A stretch of DNA of 64,000 bases from Spirodela intermedia. Taxonomy: Eukaryota; Streptophyta; Magnoliopsida; Alismatales; Araceae. The DNA is taken from the NCBI GenBank assembly GCA_902729315.2, contig LR746264.1:6287878-6351877 (forward strand). The letters are read 5' to 3'. Made by a program: the position numbers and the translations under genes. This document shows, one piece after another, positions 46,468-56,336 of this stretch (positions are counted from its first letter, which is position 1; each line of letters begins with the position of its first letter). The notes under the pieces are model-generated. The model saw only the letters and a list, made by a program, of their open reading frames with translations. It was not told the DNA's origin and searched no databases.

Positions 46468-47061
46468 CTACTTCCCCCCACCGGAGGACGCCAGGTTGTT
46501 TACAAAGGCCAGGGCGTTGCTCGCCAAGTACGTGACCTTCCTGACCCTACCCCGCAGCAGCGCAGCCGGCGGGGCGGCGGCGACTCCAATGAAGCCGTCC
46601 AGGCAGGTCTGCTCGTCGGTGAGCGCCGCGCTGACCCACGTCTGCACCTTGCTCGTCTGCCACCCGAAGCTCCTCCGCCGGAGCCGCCGCAGCTCCCCAA
46701 GCGCGCCGCCGAGCAGTCTCAGGGCCTCGTCGAAGCACTCCACGCAGTCGGAGAGTGCCCCCACGGCGCCGCTCCCCAGCCGGCCGCTCCTCTTCAGCCG
46801 GGCCAGGTAGAGCGCCACCTTCCTCGTCTCGGCAATGGTGACCGACACGGCCACACGCGCCCACCAGTGAGGGCTCTGCCTCTCCGTCCCCGAGAACGGC
46901 GCCATGGAGCGCTTGCAGACGGACTGGTGCTGCGTCAGTGCGCACACGCCGCCCACGTCCGCCGCGGCGTCGCCGGGCGAGGACAGAACGATGATGGGTA
47001 GCAGCAGCAGTAGTGGTGGCAGCTGGAGGACTATGTGACCTCTCAGCATTAGGTTCGCCAT
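46468..47061 (-). CDS. PMEI: Pectin methylesterase/invertase inhibitor (PMEI) domain protein
   Basis: A single-exon gene of 197 residues. A signal peptide is clear: short basic start, then LPPLLLLLPIIVLSS (13-28), cleavage probably near residue 33. The mature part is a helical PMEI domain: C40 and C49 (VCALTQHQSVC) form the first conserved pair, C106 in ALSDCVECF and C153 in LTDEQTCLDGF the second; C109 is an extra cysteine where the family usually has an aromatic residue. Such proteins are secreted to the cell wall, where they block pectin methylesterase, or invertase in some members; which one cannot be told from sequence. The coding sequence is very GC-rich. The first Met giving the signal peptide is chosen; upstream in-frame codons (to 47277) look like leader. 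It converges with the LIN-like gene (302 bases apart) and is divergent from PETER PAN. Confidence 0.88.
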   Translation of the reverse strand: MANLMLRGHIVLQLPPLLLLLPIIVLSSPGDAAADVGGVCALTQHQSVCKRSMAPFSGTERQSPHWWARVAVSVTIAETRKVALYLARLKRSGRLGSGAVGALSDCVECFDEALRLLGGALGELRRLRRRSFGWQTSKVQTWVSAALTDEQTCLDGFIGVAAAPPAALLRGRVRKVTYLASNALAFVNNLASSGGGK

Positions 47062-47602
47062 GATCGCCGGCAATCTCGCCGGAGACTTCGCCGGAAGATG
47101 GGTCGGCGGCCATCTGGAACCGAGACGAGGGTGTTTTAAAGAGGGCGGATGGGTCGGTGGGGGATCACGAGGGGGAAGGAGACGGCCCTCATGAGTCTCT
47201 CGCCCCTTCGCCGCTTTCCTGGTTTCTTTCTGGTTCTCCAGGTGAGCCACCGCCGGCGAGAGGACCGGTGAGGGCAACCATCAAGGGGAGGCTAGGAGAT
47301 GAAAGCGAGTCGAGACTCGGACGCTGCACACCCCGAGTCCGCGGATCGGCCGTTCTGGCGGCGAGTTTTGATAATCTCCTGGGCCGTAGAAGGCCTAATT
47401 ATTTAGGGCTAAACTGGGCTCCTCAAGGCCCATAAAGCTGTCCATACACGGCCCCAAGAGGAAAGAGGCTTATGGGCCTTCTTAACAAGCCCAGATATAT
47501 GCCTTTTTAATGAGCCCAGATTGAGGAAACCTTGAAATGAGCAGTCTAAACCTAAAAACCCTCTTCTTCCTCTCGCCTGTGTTCCTCCCCCGGCGCCCGT
47601 CA
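47062..47602. promoter_or_regulatory. Shared promoter of PMEI (left) and PETER PAN (right); site II and telo-box motifs
   Basis: The 541 bases between two divergent start codons contain AAGGCCCATAA (47425-47435), TTATGGGCCTT (47470-47480), two AGCCCAG motifs (about 47488 and 47513), and AAACCTAAAAACCC (47548-47561), a degenerate telo-box pair. Site II elements with a telo-box close to the start codon are the known promoter signature of plant ribosome-biogenesis and ribosomal protein genes. That fits the right-hand gene. A CpG-rich left half probably belongs to PMEI. Confidence 0.6.
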
Positions 47603-49297
47603 ATGGCCCGCCTCAGAAACGTAAGGATTTCGCGCTTCTGGGACCAGCTAGTGGGAGATTTGAGGGGGGGATTTGAGATGCGCACTCGTTTGGTCGTGCT
47701 TCTCTGTTGTCGTTGATGTTCACTTCCCTTCCTCTTCGATGTTGTCTTTGATCCAATGCAGACGAGGCGGAAGCCGTTTCACAAGCCGGTCGTGGTGAAG
47801 AATAAGCCCGCCGTTGATCAAGTCACGGGTGAGAAGATCCCGAAGAGCTTCGTCTTCGCCCGCGGCAACTTACCCGGACCCCTCAAGCAGCTGAAGCTCG
47901 ACCTGCGTAAGCTGATGGCCCCCCACACCGCCCTCAAGTTGAAGGTCCGCAACTGTGCCTTGAATCCTTATTTTCTTGCTTTTGCATGCCCGTATCATAC
48001 GCATTTCAACTGCCTCCGCGGCCTTATGGAGTAAATTATGTTGACCAATTCTTTCTTGGGATTTAATATCATTGGTCTGCTGATCTTTTCTTTTCCTGGT
48101 TTAATTCTCCCTCTGTGCGGGGTCTATGAAACTGAATCTGAGAGCTCGTTTATTTTAACAAGTTTCTTCTTGCTGTTCCGATATTTATAGATTTATGCGG
48201 GTTAATTATTTTACGTGGTTCACGATGGCAGGAAAAGAAGCGGAATAATCTGAAGGATTTTTTGAATGTTGCTGGACCTATGGGTGTCACTCACTTTTTG
48301 ATGTTGGCAAAAACTGCAAGTTCTCCTTACTTACGTCTTGCCAGGACTCCTCAAGGCCCAACATTGTCATTCAAAATACACGAGTATGCGTTGGCCTCTG
48401 ACATTGCTCGATCCCAAGCGCGTCCCAGGTGTCCTCCTGACTTGTTCAAGAACTCCCCATTGGTAATCTTCTGTGGCTTATAAGTTTCCTAAGCCTCGTG
48501 ATGTAGTCTATCGCTCTTCAATAGCTCCTTTAAAAATTTCATGATGTCGTCTTGTACTTCTATTAACTTTATGAAAAGTTAAGGACTTTTCATATTTTCA
48601 CATATTTATGGAGAGGTTTGGGATGAAAGCTCACGTTTGGAGTTCTTATTTACAGATCGTACTCTCTGGTTTTGGGTCTGGAGGACAACACTTGAAGCTC
48701 ACAACCATCATGTTTCAGAATATATTTCCTGCCATCGATATTAACACTGTCAGTACTCTACATATTTTTTCTATAAATAACATATCAGGTGCAGCTTTTT
48801 CCATTTATCTTTCTTGCACAAACTCATTCATATTGTGTTTTTCCCTTCTGTCTTGAATCTCAGGTCAATCTCTCCACCTGCAAGCGGATAGTGTTGCTAA
48901 ATTATGACAAAGACACAAAGCTGATTGACTTTCGTCATTACTCGATTCGCTTGCAACCTGTCGGTGTTACTCGTAGGATCAGAAAATTTGTTCAAAGCCA
49001 TCAAGTGCCAGACTTGAGAAATCTTCAAGATGTTAGCGAATTTATCACCAAGTAAGTCTTTATTTACCACGAACTGCTTAGTAGATTCCTCTCCCTAGGT
49101 ATACATTTCATGAATAATGGAGACAAAACTTAAGGGAATACCACAATGCTTTCTGTGATTTAATTTCGCATCCGTTTTTTGAGAACTTGTGATTCTTAAA
49201 TGTTGTCACATTTTATTCTATAGAAGCATGCTTGGCCTTTGTAAGGTCGACACATCCATGTCATGTATGATGAAAGAAATTCATAGTGTTTTCTAAG

Positions 49298-49394
<97 letters not shown>

Positions 49395-51621
49395 AGTTAT
49401 ATTACCACATGGAGCATGGATCCCAGATGTTGGTCTACTGTGTGTCTGGAAGTTCAGAACGTTTACATGGGAAAAGAACTTGAACTTATCATCGTGAATA
49501 AGAATATGCCGCTGGGGACTAAATCTGCATTTAATGGGGAATTCCACAGGGTTCTCTCTCTCTCTACAGCCTAGATGAATTACAATAGTGAATAGTTTCA
49601 TTTCATTTTTCGTTAATCGAGTCGTCTTCTAGGTATCCTTAGAGTAGAGATATCTCAAATAGCCACCATGCATACCCTTAAGATGGTGTAACCTCACTGA
49701 TTATCCTGCTATTTTTCACATTTATTTTAGTCGGTTTGTTACGTAGTAAAGATCATGATTCTGTTTTATAAACTTGACGTTAAACTTCTGGTCTAGTTTG
49801 GACGCTTAAAACACAAGAAGAAATTTGGAAATTAAATCTTAAAGCATTTGTCCGTTTTTTACTTCATAGAAAAAATACTAGCAAAATATTACCACTACCT
49901 TCTTGCTGGTGCCTTGAATGGAGATTAGGTAGATGTACTGTCTAGGTACCTTCAATGGAGGTTGGGTGCCTCAAGATAGTTTAGCCATGATAACCGTCAT
50001 TAAGCAGAACAATCCTTTCTGTTGTGGAAAGGATGTGGGTTCAGGAGAAGCATCAATATTTCGGATGATGAAACCCAACCCTACTCATCACCGTAGAAAT
50101 TCTATATCCGAACAGGTGTTTGAAGATTTCCTATCTTCAGGACGTAAACATGCAATATATTTTACTGTTATTTTGGGGAAAACATAAATGATATTTATTT
50201 CCTTATGACATGGTCTGTTCAGTATTTGATTCGAGATGCAAGTGGAGATAGATTGTGATCCTGTTGACGTTGCTGACAAGGACTCAGTGGCTATGTAAAC
50301 GGTAGTGCTGACCCGTTCTTGAAAATTGTATCTTCATAACTCTTGATCCTAACTTATTGGACCTAAGCTCGCCATGCTATAGTTTTTGAGGCTATGGCCG
50401 AGTAAGCACCCGAGCCAATTGAACAAGGCAACACGCAAATGCAAACTAAGATTGGGTGGACATCACATGAGTTTACAGGGCTCTTTCTCAACACAAATCT
50501 ACTTTGAATGTGTTCGGAAGGCTGACAAATAATCTATTGAATGAATTATTTTTATTAAAAAATGATTTCAAATTTTCTAAAACAGGAGCACTCTGTTTTA
50601 ATTCATGTCTGTAAGAATGTCACACTCGGACCCATGAGTATTAATTTTATATGGTTTTATTATTACGTATGCAGACTAAATTCACATTTTTTTGTAGCTT
50701 AGCTTATTTAATGATGAATTTACCTTATGTAAGTTTTATTATTAATTTGAGATTTAGACCTCGGCTAGCACCAGACACTACACCTCGTCCCTTACAGCTG
50801 CCGAGTTGCTGCTTCTCGCTTTGGGAAAGCTGTTGACTGTTCCAGTGTTCTGCAGGGACCAATTTCATTCATTCATCAAGGATTTTGAAGTATATATTAG
50901 GATGTTGGTAGTAATAGGTCAAACCGTATCATACTTATAATGTTCTTTTCTGTACGTAATCTGAAATTTTTTCAAGGTAGTAGATGAAAGGAGCCACCCC
51001 TCTACAAGTAGCCGGACTGTTCTCTGAATCCCAGCCTTTAATTTGGAAGGATACGATTGACGTTCCCGTTTCCATCTGAAGAACCGCATGCTTTTTTTTT
51101 TCTTTTTTTTTTCACTCTCCAATTCACACGAAATTGCATCATGGATAGCCTGCTGACCAGGTTTCCTCGATGTTGTTAATCCCTGAAGGGCTGGTTATGG
51201 GTCGGAGAGTGAGGCAGATGATGAAGCGGCGACCGTGAGTTTGGCAAGTGATGTCGGCCGAGTCAACCGCGCCTCAAACCGAAGCGCCATCAAGCTTCAG
51301 GAGATCGGACCCAGAATGACACTGCAACTGATCAAAGTCGAGGAAGGCTTATGCTCCGGCTCTGTCATATTCAACGAGTATGGTAAGTCAAACTCCTGAT
51401 TTCAGCCCCGATAATGCAATATCCTAAATACTTCATTCAGCAAAATCCAGTATTCTCCTTTTCTTTTCTTTTTTTCTGAAGAGCATATGAAAACCTCCCT
51501 CCAATTTTGGAAATATTTCTTCTCCAAGTCAGCTCTAACGCATCTACCCTTCCTTTCTTCCCCAGAGAAAGAATCTACAGAAGGGGATCAGGAAGACGAT
51601 GGGGAGCCCACATCCCAGTGA
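47603..51621 (+). CDS. PPAN: PETER PAN / SSF1-type Brix-domain ribosome biogenesis protein
   Basis: Seven exons (47603-47620, 47762-47944, 48232-48462, 48656-48748, 48864-49051, 51189-51382, 51566-51621) give 320 residues. The first exon codes only MARLRN. PPAN/Ssf1 is a nucleolar factor needed for pre-rRNA processing towards the 60S subunit. Visible Brix-domain features are PKSFVFARG near residue 28, GPMGVTHFLML, HLKLTTIMFQNIFP, the basic/aromatic RIVLLNYDKDTKLIDFRHYS and VGVTRRIRKF, and the C-terminal GPRMTLQLIKVEEGL. The end is short and acidic (TEGDQEDDGEP); the lysine-rich tail that follows EYG in relatives is absent, so the protein is somewhat shorter than the roughly 345 residues I expect for Arabidopsis. 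All introns are GT-AG. Intron 5 is long (2.1 kb) and contains a 91-base CT microsatellite. Confidence 0.92.
49301..49391. repeat. (CT)n microsatellite, 91 bases
   Basis: An uninterrupted CT dinucleotide run in intron 5 of the PETER PAN gene, the longest perfect microsatellite in this window. Read on the transcript it is a polypyrimidine tract far from the acceptor. Confidence 0.95.
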
Positions 51622-53209
51622 CCAGTTCCTCGTCGTTTAATTTACCTGGGTTCTTCACGTTCGGTGTATATTATCTGTACACGTGTCATGGACAGGGAGT
51701 TGATGGTACTCTCAGAGCGTTGAAAAGTACGCCATTTGATGATTGCACGCTGTTTGTCACCGGAGACGGGGACCAATCGCCGCCGCAGCTGCCGCCGGCG
51801 GCTCGACGTCGCTTGGAAGGCAGCCTCACCTCCCACCTGCCATCTTTCGCCTACCCAAACCCCCAGGATTCCGTCATGCCACATGCTGATGGCCACAGTT
51901 CCCCTGCCCGCTTCCTACTTCGACTTTTATTGGGTCCCCTAATCAGCTTTGTCAACCCCCTGAAACACACCAAAGAAAGTCTCCCCCCCCCCCCCTTTGG
52001 CCCCCCGAATCTGGAAGCCTTACTCCGGTGGCCATCCATCCCTTTCTACAGCCTGCTTACTCTTTTCCATTTATTTAGAGAGTGAGCGAGAGAGAGAGAG
52101 AGGGTACGACCAAGGGTTCTGGCTAAGCTCCCGAACGGATAGGACCGCCGCGCGGAGGGACGGGGTTTTCTTAGAGGACGCTTATCTTATTCATACATAG
52201 AGGAGATCAAGTCAACTAATGACGTAACCTCTCTGGGAAATGTCCTTAAGCGACTTGATGCGCAGCGGCGAAAAGAGAGAGAGAGAGAGAGAGAGGCGCG
52301 AGAGTCCATCTTGACGGTACGCACGCCGGCCACGTGCACCGGGCCCTCTTTGACTAGTCAGACCAGGGACGGGCCCCGCAAAGAACGCAAGCTGGTCCGT
52401 CGAGGATACAGCTTGTCGGCGCGTGGGCGAGTTGCGACAGCACGTGGGCGCATTCGGCGTACGTGCGTGGCTAAACGTACTACAGGCTCGTCGGGTACAG
52501 ATTTGCCAGAATCGGGTTTTAATTGCAAATAGGGGTCTCCGCCATCAACCCTCCCCCAGTTGGTTCAGCATAACGGCCGAGGCAAATGTGGCGACATTTA
52601 GGTAATTATACGTGGCTTGCCTCGGCACCAACGTTCCCTGACATCACTTGTACTCCTCCGCGAGACAACCTGTCCCCTCTGCCTGTTTCGCTCGCTCGTT
52701 CGCTGGGGAGGAAGTGAGCGATGAGACCAAAGATGGTCCGGGGGAACAGCAGAACTCGTACACGCTTTCCTCCTAACATATGAAGGAAAATAAAGATGAG
52801 GCCAAAGATGCTCCGGGGGAACAGCAGAACTCGTATACGCTTTCCTCATAACATATGAAGGAAAATAAATTATGGAGGGCCAGCCAGGGGTACAAATAGA
52901 TACATAGCAAAGGGCGGCCAGAGGAAGGGCATAAAGCAGGTCGGGAGGAGGGAGAAGACGAGGAGACGAGGAGCAAGGGAGGGAGTCTCTCGCCTCTGCA
53001 GTTCCAGCTCCTTCCACGCAGCGTCACCCCCTGGTTTGGTTGCCAGGTAGGTGTAGCAGTTAGCCCTCCGAGTTCCTCTGGGGAAACATTGGTTGGATAG
53101 TGGCCCCTTCCTTCTTGGTTCCTCTTTTGCTTTCCGGTTTTGTGTCCTCCTTCCTGACCGCCACCGTCGATCTGAAGGACCGCTGCTCGGAGCTCTCCGT
53201 CCGCGAGAG
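51622..53209. other. Intergenic, PETER PAN 3' side and UXS promoter
   Basis: This holds a poly-C tract (near 51980-51995), GA runs (52088-52102, 52272-52294), a CpG-rich patch (52300-52500), and a 74/75-base tandem duplication (52721-52869). From about 52985 a CT- and CC-rich leader precedes the UXS start. No other coding sequence is supported. Confidence 0.45.
52721..52869 (+). repeat. 74-base tandem duplication in the UXS upstream region
   Basis: Copy 1 is 52721-52794 and copy 2 is 52795-52869. Both run from GATGAG(A/G)CCAAAGATG to ATATGAAGGAAAATAAA with only a handful of differences. They lie 340-490 bases before the UXS start codon, so they may double upstream regulatory sites. Confidence 0.85.
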
Positions 53210-55919
53210 ATGGGGTCTGACTTGATATACCGGGGCCATGAGGAGCCCCTGCCCCAGGCCGGCGGCAGCACCTCCGGTGGGTACTCCCCCAAGCGAGATA
53301 AGCGGTGGCTCATATCGTCCTGCCGCCCCATCCGCTACCTGCTTCGGGAGCAGCGCCTCCTCTTCGTGCTCGTCGGCATGGCCATCGCCTCCGCGTTCTT
53401 CCGTTTGGCCCCAGTGCTGTCGCCGTTTTCCTCGTCGCCAGCGTCTTCTGCCGCCGCCGGCTCTTATCTGCCTGTGCCGCGTGCGGTTGACAGCCGTTTC
53501 AGATCCGCGTACGAGAGAGATCCGGTGATGGACGGCAGCGCCGGCGTGTTGGGACACCGGCTCGGCGGCGGGATGCTGGCGGGGGCGACCGGCGGTAAGA
53601 TTCCGCTGGGCCTCAAGCGGAAGAGCATGAGGATCGTCGTTACTGGAGGGGCCGGATTTGTGGGGTCGCACCTTGTGGACCGGCTGATGGAGAGGGGGGA
53701 CAGCGTGATCGTCGTGGACAACTTCTTCACGGGGAGGAAGGAGAACGTCATGCACCATTTCGGAAATCCCCGCTTCGAGCTGATTCGCCACGACGTCGTG
53801 GAGCCGCTGCTCTTGGAGGTCGATCAGATCTATCACCTCGCATGCCCGGCATCCCCCGTCCACTACAAATTCAACCCCGTCAAGACTATCATATCCTTTT
53901 TTTCCATTTTGCTTCTTGATGGTCTTATCTCCCTCTCATCCTCACTTCGATTCTTGTCATCGTGTTTCCAATTTCGATTTTACGTTTCCCCTAATAAAAT
54001 AAAAGAGATCGCGTTTGATTCGTTAGCTTTCTGGACGGAACCGAGGGTTTTAGATCCGGCTTCCTCTGTTACGTTGGATCTGAAGAAAATTGACGCCTCA
54101 CCTACTCCATGTTGCTTTAGCTTTCCCATTCGGATTTATGAGATTTGTCCCTCAGAATTATTTCTTCATTGCCTGTAACATTCCGTCGTCTATTCGGGCC
54201 ACCGCCAATTCGGTAAAGGAGGATCTTCTGTCCTCTCGCAAAATCGGTTTCAGTTGAGCTCTCCGTTCTTTATTATTTATTTTTTTTCTGGTAAACGACG
54301 GGAATTCATTCCTCCAGAACAGGGCAAGGCTTTCCTCTTCTCCCATGGCCGTGTAGCTTATGGGCATCCCTTCCCCCACTAAATCTCTGTTCGGTGCGAT
54401 GACGACACAACGTCTGCTTCTCGTTATTTCGTTGATCTTTTTTCATGAAATCCCATGGCACTCGATGTTCCCCTCGCTGAGCGAATGGTATGATCCCGTC
54501 TTCTTCCTTAACTTCTTCGCCTCTTGCACAAGACCAACGTTGTGGGAACGCTCAACATGCTGGGGCTGGCCAAGCGGGTGGGCGCGCGATTCTTGCTCAC
54601 CAGTACCAGCGAGGTTTACGGCGACCCTCTCCAGCACCCCCAGGTGGAGACCTACTGGGGCAACGTCAATCCCATCGGTAAGTCCTTTTTGTCGTCTTTT
54701 GCCAGTTCTCCGTGACCAGCGTGGCCTCACGATACGGCCCGAGAAGATTTGCTCGGTAGTCCGCCATGGATAATCATCGCCTCCGTATGATCTTCAGCCG
54801 GTCTCCATTCATCATATGCACGGGAGCGCCGTACTTCCCTGACCTTCCCGACCATAGCTGGATTCTAACTCCCCTAATTGAGGCAACCCCATCAGTATAC
54901 ATTTTGTCGTATTTTCTTGTGCTCAATTTTTCATGGAGCTCTGGTCCCTCCCTCGCTAAACAGGTGTTCGAAGCTGCTACGACGAGGGGAAGCGCACGGC
55001 TGAGACTCTGACCATGGACTACCACCGCGGAGCCAACGTGGAGGTACGGATCTCCCCGATCTGCGAACCCAGCTGTTGAAACTCGAATTACCCTCGAAAC
55101 GTGCCCGGCGTTTGTTCACTTCTGTAATCTGAGGAACCCCTGTCGGCTGCAGGTGAGGATCGCCCGAATCTTCAACACCTACGGGCCTCGGATGTGCATC
55201 GACGACGGCCGAGTCGTCAGTAATTTCGTTGCCCAGGTGATCTTCTCACCCAATTTGCTTCATCCCGATCTCATTTGCCCCCATATTTTTAAACTGAATT
55301 GCCGACAAATCCGAATGACGTCCGCCAGGCTCTGAGGAAGGAGCCTCTGACTGTTTACGGCGACGGCAAGCAAACCAGGAGTTTCCAATACGTCTCCGAC
55401 CTGGTATACCCCTGCCTCCCCCCTTTCCATCCTCACCAATTCCTCGGTTTTCTGGCGCGGCGGTCGCCCTTGGTGGGTGGTGGGTGGTGGGTTGATGGGC
55501 ATGGTTCTTGGTGGCACAGGTGGAAGGATTGATGAGACTGATGGAAGGGGAGCACGTGGGCCCTTTCAATCTAGGCAACCCTGGCGAATTCACCATGCTC
55601 GAGCTCGCCAAGGTTCCCCCTCTCTCTCTCTCTCTCCTGCAGTATAGTTCCGGGGGCAGATGGGCGTTGACTTTTGTTGCCTCTTACCTAGGTGGTTCAA
55701 GAGACCATTGACCCGAACGCCAAGATCGAGTTCAGGCCCAACACGCAGGACGACCCGCACAAGCGGAAGCCAGACATCACCAAGGCGAAGGAGAAGCTGG
55801 GCTGGGAACCCACCGTCCCGCTAAGAAAGGGCCTCCCCCACATGGTCTCCGACTTCAGGAAGCGCATCTTCGGCGACCACGCCGACAGCGGCGAGACCGC
55901 CACCAACACGTCGTCTTGA
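53210..55919 (+). CDS. UXS2: UDP-glucuronate decarboxylase (UDP-xylose synthase), Golgi membrane type
   Basis: Seven exons (53210-53890, 54530-54677, 54964-55043, 55153-55236, 55329-55403, 55520-55612, 55692-55919) give 462 residues. The enzyme converts UDP-glucuronate to UDP-xylose with bound NAD, feeding xylan and other wall polysaccharides. A short cytosolic N terminus is followed by one membrane segment (about 49-70, [16 protein letters not shown]), placing it among the type II Golgi isoforms (closest to Arabidopsis UXS2/UXS4 by recall). The catalytic domain is a short-chain dehydrogenase fold: NAD motif TGGAGFVG (145-152), Asp170 at the end of the second strand, STSEVYG, and Y282-x-x-x-K286 in YDEGK. 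Intron 1 (53891-54529) has AT-AC ends and U12-type signals; the other introns are GT-AG. It converges with SmD2. Confidence 0.95.
53891..54529 (+). other. U12-type AT-AC intron (UXS intron 1)
   Basis: The intron begins ATATCCTTTT, the exact U12 AT-AC donor consensus, and ends TTGCAC before AAGACCAAC. TTCCTTAAC, the consensus U12 branch site, lies at 54504-54512, ending 17 bases before the end of the intron. Removing it joins ...NPVKTI to [10 protein letters not shown] in frame and restores the highly conserved UXS sequence. No GT-AG pair nearby does the same. Confidence 0.92.
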
Positions 55920-56336
55920 ACGAACACACGGCGGCTCTTTCTCTTCGGCATATGCGCCGCTGTGTAGAGGAAAAGAGACCAAATGGGGACTGAAGGAATT
56001 GCTGCCCCTTCGTCTGTAGATCAGGGTCTTTACCTAAATCCTTACGAGGATCCCTTCTTCCTCGTTGCCTCTTTTCCTTTTTTTCCTTTTTTTCCTTTTT
56101 TGCCGTGCTTGCCTTTCATTGTACGAGTAAACAAGAACTATACCGAGTCAAGATAGCAGGGTCCGTAGATTTCCTGAATTCAGAACCCAAGGGCAGCAAA
56201 GCAAAACGAAGGAGACGAAGATTTACCTAAATCATCAGTTCTGCTCCCCAAGGTGGGCAAGGGTGTTCGATAAAAGGTCACTGTGACGATCACAATGTAG
56301 AGGCTAACAACAATACGCCGCCGGGGACCTCCTTCC

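Noticed and set aside
46423-47001. Open frame of 192 codons antisense to the PMEI gene
   Set aside because: Shadow frame of a GC-rich coding sequence; the PMEI frame has a signal peptide and conserved cysteines.
52598-53017. Minus-strand frame with an internally repeated peptide
   Set aside because: The repeat is only the translated 74-base tandem duplication; there is no independent sign of coding.
53060-53863. Open frame of 267 codons antisense to UXS exon 1
   Set aside because: It is the mirror of a GC-rich exon; the UXS frame has clear catalytic motifs and the antisense frame has none.
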